NCBI GenBank assembly: GCA_000198515.1
Contig: FP929140.1
Location: 3,074,527-3,138,526, forward strand
Direction: 5' to 3'
From: a gamma proteobacterium HdN1
Lineage (GTDB): Bacteria; Pseudomonadota; Gammaproteobacteria; Pseudomonadales; Ketobacteraceae
Length of the DNA stretch: 64,000 bases
Part shown: positions 24,749 through 33,951 of the stretch, piece after piece
How the letters are laid out: every line of letters starts with the position of its first letter
How positions within the stretch are numbered: the first letter of the stretch is position 1
The notes under the pieces: generated by a model
Told to the model about the DNA's origin: nothing
Database searches by the model: none
Seen by the model: the letters and a program-made list of their open reading frames with translations, nothing else
Program-made: the position numbers and the translations under genes

Positions 24749-25719
24749 TATGCGTTTGCTCCTTTGCCGGCCAAAAAGGTTTCTTGGGCTGCGCGGAGGA
24801 TGGACACCGCCGCAATGTTGAAACGTGCCCAGTACAATAGGGTAGATTGCAGCAACCGTTCAGGATTGCTACGGTGCGGCGGGCAGCGAAGTGTCAGAAC
24901 CAGGCTCGGCAGGAAAGAAGCCAGTAGCAGGAAAACGCCTAGCTTCGGCGCTGCCAACAAGCAGATTGCCGCCAAGAGAACGAGTCCCAAGTGACCAATA
25001 GCCAACAATGGAAAGCGGATCAGGCGAGGGGAGACTCCTTGTTCGCGCAGCAGGTCGATATGCGAGTGCTGACGCCAGTACTCCTTGCGCATCCATTCCC
25101 GAAAATTGCGTTCGTAGCCGAGGTGAATGAGGGGGATGGAACGGTCAGTCATCACGCGCGCCCCTGCCTTGCCGAGGCGCATCACGAAATCCTTGTCTTC
25201 GCCGGTTGTCAGGGTTTCGCTGAAACCGCCAACAGCATCAAACCAGCGGCGCAGTACGCAGATATTCCGACCTGGCAGAAAATCGACTTCTCCGGCGGTA
25301 TGCCGACGCGCCAGAACGCGCTCGCCCCAGATGCGCGCAACCCAAGGTGCCGTGACGGGCGGCAAATCCACGAAGCCAAGAACATCCGAGCGCTGCTGGC
25401 CAAACCAGTCGTCCAGCGTAGTAAGCCAGTTGGATGGCACTTCGATATCGCTGTCCAGGAACAGAATGATTTCGCCGCTGGAAATGCGTGCGCCTGCATT
25501 ACGAACCGCTGATATGCGCAAACGGGGCACATCAATGACTTGATCTAGCGGATGCTTCTGGTGCGCTCTGGCAATGGCGCCGGAGGTATCGGTGGAACCA
25601 TTGTCCACCACAATCACCTGCACGTCGTTCCGTCCTTCACGTGCGACGTTAACGCTCGCGAGGCATTGGCCGATGACGTGGGATTCGTTGTAGCAGGGAA
25701 TGATGACAGAATATTTCAT
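24748..25719 (-). CDS. Family 2 glycosyltransferase
   Basis: The 323-residue GT-A fold enzyme has VIIPCYNES at the N-terminus, VVDNGSTD, FLDSDIEV (DxD metal site) and TGEDKDFVMRLG. The C-terminal part has hydrophobic stretches that may attach it to the membrane. It adds one sugar to the lipid-linked repeat. Donor and acceptor are unknown. It overlaps the ligase gene upstream by 4 bp and the next glycosyltransferase by 1 bp. Confidence 0.87.
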   Translation of the reverse strand: MKYSVIIPCYNESHVIGQCLASVNVAREGRNDVQVIVVDNGSTDTSGAIARAHQKHPLDQVIDVPRLRISAVRNAGARISSGEIILFLDSDIEVPSNWLTTLDDWFGQQRSDVLGFVDLPPVTAPWVARIWGERVLARRHTAGEVDFLPGRNICVLRRWFDAVGGFSETLTTGEDKDFVMRLGKAGARVMTDRSIPLIHLGYERNFREWMRKEYWRQHSHIDLLREQGVSPRLIRFPLLAIGHLGLVLLAAICLLAAPKLGVFLLLASFLPSLVLTLRCPPHRSNPERLLQSTLLYWARFNIAAVSILRAAQETFLAGKGANA

Positions 25720-27185
25720 GAGGCTCGGTTGCCTTTTATTGAAGGGAGAAAACGGTTTGATGCGGATGCGCTGCTTTCATCCGAACTTTGCGTGCTAACG
25801 GCCGCTTTTTTATCCTTGCTGGCCGTGAGTTTGGCAAGATAAGGGCGCACAGCAAGCTCGGAGAGCGCAAGTAAGATCCAGAAATACTTGTGCTGGGTTG
25901 CCGAGAGAAACAGCAGAAAAATCACCAGCGCAAGCCAAGTTGCTCCCATGTGAGCAATTTCGTTCGCATGTTCGCGCTCGCCATTTTTCAGGGCGAAGTG
26001 GCGGGCGCGGTAAAAATTCCGCAGGCCGGCCACGACCAATAGCGTGAACGCCGAGAACCCGAAAAATCCGGTTTCGGCCAGTAGTTCCAGATAAGTGTTG
26101 TGGGCACGTCGGAAAATTTCCGGATCGGACATGCCTTCCGAAAAAGCCGTAGCAAAACCGCTTTGCGAGTAGTACACCGGAAAACATCCAGGCCCGGCAC
26201 CGAGAAACGGGTGTTCGCCAAAGAGCTTCATGCCCACGACTACATAGGAAGTTCTACGCCCTAGCGAGCGATCTTCAAAACTCTGCACGCCGGAGAAGTT
26301 CGCCAGCGAGAGGATGCGATCTACATATTCCGCAGGCAGCAGTGCCGCCGCCAGTATTACACCTACGACGCTTACCGCAAAGAACAGACCAATATAACGG
26401 GGGGTCAGGAATTGCGTTAGATGGGCTCGGTAGTGCCAAGCCAGTGCCATTAGCGCCATCACCAACACCAGCAATCCGGAGCGTGAAAGAGTTTTTTGCA
26501 GGGCGATAAAATCAAACCCGACCAAGGCAAACCAGAAAGCCTTTTCAATTAGCCAACGGGAGTGCAGCACTAGATACAGCGTGAACGGAATAGCGGTAAC
26601 CAGCAGCAGAGCGAAATAGTTGGGGTCGGTCATCAGCCCCGTGGCGCGGCCTTCCAGCGCATGATTGGTCGTTACCAGTGAAAGTACGGCAGTAATGGCA
26701 ACGCTGAGTGATAACGCAATCATTAGGTGGCGCGGTTTTAGCTCTTCACCGGATGCAATGGCGATCACAAAAATTACGATGGCCGTAATTAAATCCTTGA
26801 CCATTTCTTCCGATAATTCCTGGTAGGGAGAGAGTTTGGTTCCTACCAGAAATACCGCGACCAGCACCCCAATTGGAAACCACAGTCGGGTCTTGAGATT
26901 TTGGAGTGGGGTGTGCCCAAACAGCAGACGCAGGCCAACAATGCCCACCATGGCGATCCCTACCAGTTTGCTACCGGTAAGTAGTTTGTTGCCCGCAAAC
27001 AGCCCTTCCAGCGGCACAAAAAAAATCAGTGCCAGTACCCCATACTGCGGAAAGCGATAAAGAAACAGAAAGCCGACGAGCGCCAGAGGAACCGCCGGCG
27101 CAACAAAATAAAACGGGGTCATCAGCGTGATGCCCGTAACGACCGCAAGGAGTGCGCCCAGCAGGATTCCCGTCGATTTGCTCAT
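25716..27185 (-). CDS. Wzy/O-antigen-ligase-type polymerase
   Basis: The 489-residue protein has about twelve membrane helices and a large periplasmic loop containing FLGAGPGCF and AHNTYLELLAETG. These are the Gly-rich and His-Asn motifs of the Wzy_C/WaaL family. Within this Wzx/Wzz cluster it should polymerise repeat units on the periplasmic face. It overlaps both flanking genes by 4 bp. The C-terminal tail is serine-rich and polar. Confidence 0.85.
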   Translation of the reverse strand: MSKSTGILLGALLAVVTGITLMTPFYFVAPAVPLALVGFLFLYRFPQYGVLALIFFVPLEGLFAGNKLLTGSKLVGIAMVGIVGLRLLFGHTPLQNLKTRLWFPIGVLVAVFLVGTKLSPYQELSEEMVKDLITAIVIFVIAIASGEELKPRHLMIALSLSVAITAVLSLVTTNHALEGRATGLMTDPNYFALLLVTAIPFTLYLVLHSRWLIEKAFWFALVGFDFIALQKTLSRSGLLVLVMALMALAWHYRAHLTQFLTPRYIGLFFAVSVVGVILAAALLPAEYVDRILSLANFSGVQSFEDRSLGRRTSYVVVGMKLFGEHPFLGAGPGCFPVYYSQSGFATAFSEGMSDPEIFRRAHNTYLELLAETGFFGFSAFTLLVVAGLRNFYRARHFALKNGEREHANEIAHMGATWLALVIFLLFLSATQHKYFWILLALSELAVRPYLAKLTASKDKKAAVSTQSSDESSASASNRFLPSIKGNRAS

Positions 27186-28333
27186 GGCTGGGATACTCCA
27201 ACGCAGGAAAGCGCTTCATCATACAACTGCTGGCAGGCTCGGCCTTGAGCGTCTACCGAATAGCGCGCTTCAATGGTGGCTTTGGCTTTTTTGCCAATTT
27301 CGCCTTGTTGGGCAGGCGCTTCGAGGAGTGCTTTCACGCTGCTTGCATAACGCCCCGCATCATGGCCTTCCACCAGAATGCCGTCGCAATCGCTGGTGAT
27401 GATGTCAGGCAAACCACCCACCTTTGCGGCAACCACGGGAATCCCCATTGACATCGCCTCTAGCACGATCATGGGAGTACCTTCCGTAAAGGACGGAACC
27501 ACCAGCACATCCATTGCGCCAAGAAAGGCGGGCATGTCGCTGGTGAATCCAGTCAGAAATACTTGCCCAGTGAGCTTGTCTGCATGAATTTGTGCTTCCA
27601 GTGCCGCTTTGAGCGGGCCATCGCCGGCGAGAAAAACGCCGCAAGGGAAATCCTGTTGCAGCAGTTGCTGGCACAGCGAAACCATAAGCGCGGGGTTTTT
27701 TTCTTCGCTCAAGCGTCCTGCATAGCCAATCCACGGAATATTTGCGTCGGCTCCCGTGGTGAACGCCATCTGACTGCGCGCACTGACCTTGTCGATGAGT
27801 TGCGCTCTAGGTACACCGTTAGTGATCAGGCGCAGGCGTTTTTCTGGAACCCCGAACTGGCGGTAGATTTCCAGAATGCTGGCAGAAACGCAGATGACGC
27901 TCGATACCGGCCCAAAGCGGCAAATGGCTTTGTTGATGAAATTGTAAATCTGGCTCTTGCGGTTGCGTGCCGTAAATCCGTGCTGGGTCACCAGCATGGC
28001 CGCCTGCTTACCGGAAATTCTGCACAGAAAAATGCACATCAGTGCGAGCACCGCTTCTTTATAGCCATGGGCATTCAGAATAACGGCCTGCGTGCTGAGC
28101 AAGGATTGCAAGGATCTAAGCGCCGCGAGTAGCGAAACCGGAAGCGCATGAAATGTAGCGCCTTGGCCGATTACGCTCTCGCGGAAGTTCGCAACCACAT
28201 CGGGCGTTCGGCACAGACAGGCCACATGCGTGTCTGCACCGGACGTGCCGGAAAGATTCGCTACAACCCGCTCAGCACCGTACAGCCCGCTGCTTGCAAT
28301 CAGATGGATTATGCGGGCGGGTTCTTGAGCCAT
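27182..28333 (-). CDS. Family 4 glycosyltransferase
   Basis: The 383-residue GT-B enzyme has SSGLYGAERV near the N-terminus. The GT4 donor-site run reads GYAGRLSEEKNP, FLAGDGPL, VVPSFTEGTPMIVLEAM (the E-x7-E motif), VGGLPDII. It is a retaining transferase acting in the cytoplasm on the lipid-linked repeat. It overlaps the Wzz-like gene by 25 bp and the polymerase gene by 4 bp. Confidence 0.9.
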   Translation of the reverse strand: MAQEPARIIHLIASSGLYGAERVVANLSGTSGADTHVACLCRTPDVVANFRESVIGQGATFHALPVSLLAALRSLQSLLSTQAVILNAHGYKEAVLALMCIFLCRISGKQAAMLVTQHGFTARNRKSQIYNFINKAICRFGPVSSVICVSASILEIYRQFGVPEKRLRLITNGVPRAQLIDKVSARSQMAFTTGADANIPWIGYAGRLSEEKNPALMVSLCQQLLQQDFPCGVFLAGDGPLKAALEAQIHADKLTGQVFLTGFTSDMPAFLGAMDVLVVPSFTEGTPMIVLEAMSMGIPVVAAKVGGLPDIITSDCDGILVEGHDAGRYASSVKALLEAPAQQGEIGKKAKATIEARYSVDAQGRACQQLYDEALSCVGVSQP

Positions 28334-29898
28334 TTCCAGATCCCTGCAGGGCTCCAGTGAGAAGGAAGGTCAGCGGAGTTATCAGGATCGTCGAATACCG
28401 CAATCACCGGTACCCCCAAGGCGGACTGCGCCTGATCGGGAGTCGCAAAGGTGCGCCCAAACCAAGCAGAAACCAGCGCCGTGACAATGCCGCCCATGAC
28501 CGCAGCAACGCCGCCGAGCACCCACACCAAAAACGGTTTTGGCGTGCTTGGTTCCAGCGGAAATACCGGGTTCGTAAGGATGCGCACGTTTTCTAGGTCG
28601 TCTGTAGCGGAAACCTGTTCGGCGCGGAATTCTTCATACTGTTGGGAATAGCGGAAGAAGGCATCTTTTGCGGCATTGAGCTCGGTTGCCAGCGCGGATT
28701 CTTCGGCGCTCGCCTGCTTCAGGCGCACAAGCCTTTGCTCCAAGCCTTCGAGAGCAGCAGTGTTGGTTGTAATCGTGTCGTTGAGAATAATGAGAGCCTG
28801 TTCGCGTTCTTTTATGCGGTTTTTTACCAAGGTTTCGAGCCGGCGCTTCTGTTCGCGCAGTTGTGAAACCAACTGTACAACCTTGGGGGAATCCGGCTTA
28901 AACGTAAATCGCGCATCATTGTAGGCCACGACCAGCTCGGCAATTTTTTCTAGCTGCTGCTTCATTTCGGTATCGACGTAATACTGTTCTTCACTGGCAC
29001 CTGCGCCGTTGAAGGAAAATGCCAGTGAAGTCTGGGCGATGTCGGATTTCGCCAAGTTTTTCGATTCGGATTTCAGGTATTCCAGCCATTTTTCGTTGCG
29101 AAGGCGATTGCCCTGCATGGCGCTGATCTCTTTGCGTCCGTTTTCCAAATCGCCTAGTACTGCAGTGGTTTCATCTTTCGGGTTCACTGCGCCGTAGTTG
29201 TTCAGAAGGTCTACACGCTTTTGCTCCAACTCGCGCACCAGCTTTTGGAAGCTATTTTTGCGTTTCAGGAAAAATTCCTTGGGCGCCTGTGAAGCCATCA
29301 GATTCCGGCGCCTTTCCATATAGGTTTCCATCAGTCCGTTGACCACGGCGCGCGCCATTTCTGGATCGTCATTGGTGTAGTTCACGGTGATGACGTTGGA
29401 ACCTGGCAGGGTGGCAATTTCCAGATCATCCAGTACATAGGCGGAAAGTTCGTTGATCAGTTCTAGGCGCGGGTCTGAAGGTTCGTCAGAAAGCATGTTT
29501 TTCAGGGGCTTGATGACATTTTCTTTCAGCGGGTTGATCACCCATGCCTTAAGGGGTGAATAATCAATGAAAAGTTTTCCCTGGTCGTAGAGGGTGCCAA
29601 CGGTGGTCTGAATGACTGGCAGCGAGCGCAGGATGCTGTTCTCGGTTTCCATATCGGTGAGGGTGACCGGCATGTAACGCGGCCCGGAAGACGTGGCTAC
29701 CTCGCTGCGGAAGCCTTGGTCGAGCTTCTTGGAAAGCACGATAATTTCACCGGTCACCGTGTAACTCTTGCCGATTACGAGAGGTGCTAACAGCGCGAGT
29801 ACGAGGATCGCTACCGTTACTTGGGCGCCCAGTCGAAAATTCGAGAAAAAGAGCGTTAACAGTTCTCGAACGAAATTGGTTTTTTGTGAATATTCCAT
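28309..29898 (-). CDS. Wzz/GumC-type chain-length and export protein
   Basis: The 529-residue inner-membrane protein has a membrane helix at residues 22-42, a long periplasmic region rich in coiled coil (about 190-440) and a second helix near 467-490. A proline-rich segment (PVFPLEPSTPKPFL) precedes that helix, the hallmark of polysaccharide co-polymerases. It has no fused kinase domain; the separate ParA-like gene at 30935 would be its partner. It should set chain length and connect the polymerase to the outer-membrane exporter. Confidence 0.9.
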   Translation of the reverse strand: MEYSQKTNFVRELLTLFFSNFRLGAQVTVAILVLALLAPLVIGKSYTVTGEIIVLSKKLDQGFRSEVATSSGPRYMPVTLTDMETENSILRSLPVIQTTVGTLYDQGKLFIDYSPLKAWVINPLKENVIKPLKNMLSDEPSDPRLELINELSAYVLDDLEIATLPGSNVITVNYTNDDPEMARAVVNGLMETYMERRRNLMASQAPKEFFLKRKNSFQKLVRELEQKRVDLLNNYGAVNPKDETTAVLGDLENGRKEISAMQGNRLRNEKWLEYLKSESKNLAKSDIAQTSLAFSFNGAGASEEQYYVDTEMKQQLEKIAELVVAYNDARFTFKPDSPKVVQLVSQLREQKRRLETLVKNRIKEREQALIILNDTITTNTAALEGLEQRLVRLKQASAEESALATELNAAKDAFFRYSQQYEEFRAEQVSATDDLENVRILTNPVFPLEPSTPKPFLVWVLGGVAAVMGGIVTALVSAWFGRTFATPDQAQSALGVPVIAVFDDPDNSADLPSHWSPAGIWKWLKNPPA

Positions 29899-29922
29899 GG
29901 AAGCCTTACTCTCCGGAAAAAA

Positions 29923-30933
29923 TTACTCTTCGCCCTTGTCGTCCGTGCGGTAGGTAAAGGTGTAACCTACGCCACGGAACATCAGAGCTTCGGAAAGCTG
30001 ACGCATCACGTCCGCACTCTTGCCAAGGCGAGTGGCCGGAACATAAATGACATCATTATTGCCAACCTGCGCGGTAAATGCGGAGTCTTTCCCGCGTAGC
30101 GCATTTTTCAGATCAAATACTTTTGCGACCACTTCGTTGCCTTCGCGGTGCATGGCCACTACTGAGCCTAGTTCTGCCTTGACGTTAGCGCCACCGGAAA
30201 GGGCCACCGCTTGCATCAGAGATACGGGGCCGTTGATTGGGAATGCTCCCGGATTTTGCACTTCGCCCAGCACAAAAATTCGGTTGGCTTCCGAGGATTG
30301 CAGCATCAGATCAATCTGCAAGCCGGGGTCGATGGCTGCATATTTCTGGTTGGCAGCTTCACGCACATCTTGCAGGGTTTTGCCGTTGACGGCGATTTCA
30401 CCGATCAGCGGAAAGCTCACTACGTTGTCGTCACGCACAGTAAGCAGACGGGAGTTGCCGAGGTTGGGGTGGAACAGCGACGTCTGCAATTCTTTCAGAT
30501 GCACTTGGTATTCCAGCACGTTGACGTGGAACTCCGGCTTTTTCAGAACCGGTTCGTACAGCGATTCCAGATGTTTGCGCAGGCCGTCTACTGTCATACC
30601 CGCCACTTTGACGTCGCCAACAAACGGCATGGAGATGTAGCCGTCTGGCCGGATCTGGTAGTTGTCGTCGTATTCGGGGGCCGAGAGGAACCTGATCCTG
30701 ATCTTGTCATGCGCGGCCAATTTATAAATGGTGTTGCTGAGCGTGTCGAATTTGAACATCGCATCAATGACGTCACGCGGCTGCATTTGGTGATGCTGTG
30801 GATTGTTGGGCGCGCCACCCATGGCATCCTGCACCGGCAGGCGGAATTCGTCGTTTACTGGAGCAGAGGAGCAGCCAGCTACCAAGCACGCAGCAAGGGA
30901 GGCTGCCGCCAGAATCTTTAATGATTTCATCAA
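29923..30933 (-). CDS. Outer-membrane polysaccharide export lipoprotein (Wza-like)
   Basis: The 336-residue lipoprotein has a signal ending in lipobox LVAGC (Cys21). A Poly_export domain follows with KIRIRFLSAPEYDDNYQIRP and ISMPFVGDVKVAG, then SLBB-type repeats (RIFVLGEVQNPGAFPING, LMQAVALSGGA). Wza-type proteins form the octameric channel through which the polymer leaves the cell. It lies between the ParA-like and Wzz-like genes, 2 and 24 bp away. Confidence 0.92.
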   Translation of the reverse strand: MMKSLKILAAASLAACLVAGCSSAPVNDEFRLPVQDAMGGAPNNPQHHQMQPRDVIDAMFKFDTLSNTIYKLAAHDKIRIRFLSAPEYDDNYQIRPDGYISMPFVGDVKVAGMTVDGLRKHLESLYEPVLKKPEFHVNVLEYQVHLKELQTSLFHPNLGNSRLLTVRDDNVVSFPLIGEIAVNGKTLQDVREAANQKYAAIDPGLQIDLMLQSSEANRIFVLGEVQNPGAFPINGPVSLMQAVALSGGANVKAELGSVVAMHREGNEVVAKVFDLKNALRGKDSAFTAQVGNNDVIYVPATRLGKSADVMRQLSEALMFRGVGYTFTYRTDDKGEE

Positions 30934-30934
30934 A

Positions 30935-31558
30935 TCACAACCAGTTATAGAGAGTTTGGGGAATGAAGTATTTGCGGCGATTCATCAGTACGCCGCTCAT
31001 TTTTCCACCGGCCTGGCGAATGGTTTCGATGGCGGCGGCTGCAATTTCGTGGCGGGTTTTGTTGGCTTCGACCACGAGCGCAACTCCGTCGAAGCAGCTC
31101 ACCAGCGCGAGGGTTTCCCGGCGATCGTGCACCGGGGATGCGTCGAAAATGATGTAGCCGAATTGTCGGCGCAAGCGGTGGAGGAGCGAGTTGAAGTTCT
31201 CTTTCTGGATGTCCTTGAACCCTTTCATCTCGGCCTGCCCGATCGGCATGAAGTGCAGTTCGTCGTCAAGGATGCTGTGGATATAGTTTTCCAACGGCAC
31301 CTTTTCCGTAAGGTTGCACAGTTCGGTTAGGCCCGCTGCATTCTCTAGTTTGAATTCTTGGGTCAGGCTGGAGATTCTGAGGTTGCCGTCGATTAGGAGC
31401 ACTTTTTCGGACACTAGTTCCACTAGAGCTTTTGCCAGCGACAAGGCGACGGTTGATGTGCCGCATTTTTCTTGGGGGGCCGTAAGGTAGAGAGCCTGTA
31501 CATTCCCTTCCAGCACCGTTGCGGTCAGGTTGAGTTTACTTGGTTCAAGCAATTGCAT
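30935..31558 (-). CDS. ParA/BY-kinase-like protein with a degenerate Walker A
   Basis: The 207-residue protein fits the ATPase family that pairs with Wzz proteins (CpsD/CapB/EpsG). Walker A' is VLLIDGNLR and Walker B is YIIFDASP. The Walker A region reads APQEKCGTSTVAL, so the invariant P-loop lysine is Thr34 and the first two glycines are Lys31 and Cys32. The C-terminus has no tyrosine cluster, only one Tyr in LYNWL. ATP binding and autophosphorylation are therefore doubtful; it may be a structural regulator. The rest of the domain is intact and the gene sits tightly in the operon, so it is not an obvious pseudogene. Confidence 0.8.
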   Translation of the reverse strand: MQLLEPSKLNLTATVLEGNVQALYLTAPQEKCGTSTVALSLAKALVELVSEKVLLIDGNLRISSLTQEFKLENAAGLTELCNLTEKVPLENYIHSILDDELHFMPIGQAEMKGFKDIQKENFNSLLHRLRRQFGYIIFDASPVHDRRETLALVSCFDGVALVVEANKTRHEIAAAAIETIRQAGGKMSGVLMNRRKYFIPQTLYNWL

Positions 31559-31638
31559 CGTGAAAAGATTCCTGAAAACAGCCTTCTGGCCTAGACTTTC
31601 TGGTCTAGAGGAGTAGTCGCTCCGGCAGGGAAGCGCGC

Positions 31639-32448
31639 TTAATACGCGCCGTCCCCTTTCAGAATAGCAAAAGGAGTTTTTGCGAGGATGGTTAGATCCT
31701 GAAAGAGGGATTGGTTCCGGAAATATTCCGCATCCAGCTCTGCCCTCTGGTCGAAATCAATATTGCTGCGCCCAGAAATCTGCCAGATTCCGGTAAGGCC
31801 AGGAGGTGACGTTAGCCGCTTTAGGTGGTGATCTTGGTAGCGCGAGATGTCGAAGGAAGTTGGGCGCGGGCCAACCAGACGCATATCGCCAAGTACCACG
31901 TTGAATAGCTGCGGAAGCTCGTCCAGACTGTACTTGCGTAGAAATCCACCAATGCGGGTGATGCGCGGGTCGTTCTTTACCTTGAAGTCTGGTGAACTGC
32001 CGGCGTGTTGGTTGATGTTCGCAAGGCTCGCTTTGCGCGCCTCGGCATCGGCTACCATGGTGCGGAATTTGTACATACGGAAGCGGCGACCCCGATAACC
32101 GGTGCGGAGTTGCGCAAACAGAATCGGCCCTGGGCTGGTCAGCTTGACTGCCGCGGCAATGCCTACCAGAAGCGGGGAAAGAATCAACAGAATCAGCAGG
32201 GCGATACTTGCGCCAAGCCAGCGCTTCGCGGCGGAATTATTCCAGTTACTCCGAGGATTTTTGTGCTTGGCCTGTCCATGTTCGTGTCTGAGCGTTTCCT
32301 CGACCTTTTTTCGAAGCTCGGCGTTACGAGGTTGTAAGACTGGGGAAATGGTTTCAGGATGTGTGGTGGCTGCGCGAGCCTGCGCGCTTTTGTTGGGCGC
32401 AGCGGCGTGGCGGCTTACAGGTTTGGCTTGACCTGAGTCGAATTTCAT
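31639..32448 (-). CDS. Undecaprenyl-phosphate sugar phosphotransferase (WcaJ/WbaP C-terminal type)
   Basis: About 269 residues. After a polar 75-residue N-terminus comes one reentrant membrane helix (ALLILLILSPLLVGIAAAV). The catalytic domain has KLTSPGPILFAQLRTGYRG, the MYKFRTM motif, RKYSLDELPQL with the DE pair, LGDMRLVGPRP and PGLTGIWQISGRS. It starts repeat-unit assembly by moving a sugar-1-phosphate onto undecaprenyl phosphate. It appears to be the first gene of the exopolysaccharide operon. The start is ATG 32448, since GGGAGA lies just upstream; a TTG four codons earlier is possible. Confidence 0.93.
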   Translation of the reverse strand: MKFDSGQAKPVSRHAAAPNKSAQARAATTHPETISPVLQPRNAELRKKVEETLRHEHGQAKHKNPRSNWNNSAAKRWLGASIALLILLILSPLLVGIAAAVKLTSPGPILFAQLRTGYRGRRFRMYKFRTMVADAEARKASLANINQHAGSSPDFKVKNDPRITRIGGFLRKYSLDELPQLFNVVLGDMRLVGPRPTSFDISRYQDHHLKRLTSPPGLTGIWQISGRSNIDFDQRAELDAEYFRNQSLFQDLTILAKTPFAILKGDGAY

Positions 32449-32679
32449 TGCATCTCCCAAATCGCAACAATCAATATACGAACAGCATGGAGTAAACAGG
32501 GCGGGGCATAGTTTATTCTATCCCTGAAAATCCATTCAATATGATTCTTTGGTGTGTACAAAAAGCCAACGTTGCGACGCCGTTCACGCTCTTAAAGTGG
32601 TGCTGTTAGTCGCGTAATATTGCGCTATGGAAACATTGTTTTTGGTTGTTGGTGTTTTTGTTACCAGTGAGGTTGGATC

Positions 32680-33861
32680 GTGAAATATGTAGTGGGTTGG
32701 ACGCAAGATCTATTAGGGAGTACAACGGCTTACGAGCTACAGGTGTTGTTGGAAAGCGTGAATAATGCCACGGTATTTTCGGATTGGCCTTGGTTGCAAA
32801 GCAGTTTTGAACACCTACCGGCAGGGCGGGAGGTGTGGATATTGCTGGTGCGGGATGATCAGCAGCGGCTTTGTGCAATTTTACCATTTCAGCGATTGAA
32901 AGCAGTCATCGCCGGAATTGCGTGCTGGCAATTGCGCTGGTTGCAGCACGAATTTGCGGACCGTGTGGTTCCCGTAATCGACTCCTCGCTGCCCGCGCTT
33001 AGGGCCGTCGTTACCCAAGCCCTCGAAAACGCTCCGTTTGCTTGGGATACCATGATTTGGAACGAGATGCCCGAACAGGGCGCGTTGCTGGAGGATTGGC
33101 GTGCTGCCGCGCGCGAAAGCCGTCTGCTGATGGCGATGGAGCAGAAATCCGTATGCCCAGTGCTTACCTTGGAAGGGCGCTCCGCAGAGGAGGTGGAGGC
33201 GTCTCTCTCGAAGTCGGCGAAGCAGCGTGTCAAACGTGCGCGTAAGCGGCTAATGCAGGAAAAGAATGTTCAAATCGTGCATGAGGTTCCGGGGCCGGAA
33301 CATCTGCTTGCGCGGCTTGAAGAGCTTCGCGATGTGGAAAATCGAAGCTGGAAAGGCGAGGAGGGGGTTGGTGTTTTTAGCGAGGGGGCGCCTTGGGATT
33401 TTTTTCGGACGCTCTCGCCTCGGCTGGCAGAGCGCGGTCAATTGGATCTTGGTGAGATTCGTATTGACGGGCAACTCGTAAGTTATCGCTATGGCTTGCG
33501 CTATCGGGGGGTGTTTCTTGACTATAACTTGGCCTTTCTGCCGGAATACCACAAGCTAGGGCTTGGGCGAATCCTGCTGGATGATCTTGTGGCTGATTGC
33601 GCCAAGAAAGGCTACCGTGCGATGGATGCGTCACGTGTGGGGCGTCATTCGCAGCATTTGCTGTTTGAGCGGGCAGATACCCTGATCAACCATTGGCATT
33701 TGCGCTGGTATAACGCGAGCGCAGGGGGGCGGGCAATCTGGTTTCTTAATGAAGTCCTGAAGATGAACGCCAAACGTATGCGCAAGCTCTGGCGCGAATG
33801 GAAGCAGGCAAGAGCGGCTGCGGCACCTGCAAAAGCGGGCGAGGGACAAGCGTCGGAGTAG
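32680..33861 (+). CDS. CelD/BcsL-type GNAT acetyltransferase
   Basis: The 393-residue protein has the double acyl-CoA N-acyltransferase fold of the CelD/BcsL/FemAB-like group. The C-terminal half has SKSAKQRVKRARKRL, SYRYGLRYRGVFLDY, the LAFLPEYHKLGLGRILLDDL acetyl-CoA region and MDASRVGRH. Proteins of this group are common in exopolysaccharide loci and probably acylate sugar units or lipid-linked precursors. The start codon is GTG at 32680 with GAGG eight bases before. It is divergent from the exopolysaccharide operon, 231 bp from the sugar transferase start. Confidence 0.82.
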   Translation: MKYVVGWTQDLLGSTTAYELQVLLESVNNATVFSDWPWLQSSFEHLPAGREVWILLVRDDQQRLCAILPFQRLKAVIAGIACWQLRWLQHEFADRVVPVIDSSLPALRAVVTQALENAPFAWDTMIWNEMPEQGALLEDWRAAARESRLLMAMEQKSVCPVLTLEGRSAEEVEASLSKSAKQRVKRARKRLMQEKNVQIVHEVPGPEHLLARLEELRDVENRSWKGEEGVGVFSEGAPWDFFRTLSPRLAERGQLDLGEIRIDGQLVSYRYGLRYRGVFLDYNLAFLPEYHKLGLGRILLDDLVADCAKKGYRAMDASRVGRHSQHLLFERADTLINHWHLRWYNASAGGRAIWFLNEVLKMNAKRMRKLWREWKQARAAAAPAKAGEGQASE

Positions 33862-33869
33862 AGATGAAG

Positions 33870-33923
33870 CCTCTCCACGGCTCGTGTCTGCGGTGGAGAG
33901 GGGCGGGATCTGCGGTGGAGAGG
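33870..33923. terminator. Hairpin with a repeated arm between convergent genes
   Basis: A 9-bp stem CCTCTCCAC / GTGGAGAGG (33870-33878 with 33893-33901). The right arm is repeated 22 bp further on (33915-33923), so two alternative hairpins can form. There is no T-run, so intrinsic termination is uncertain. Confidence 0.45.
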
Positions 33924-33951
33924 GAAGGAACCCACGTGGAGCGGTAAGACG

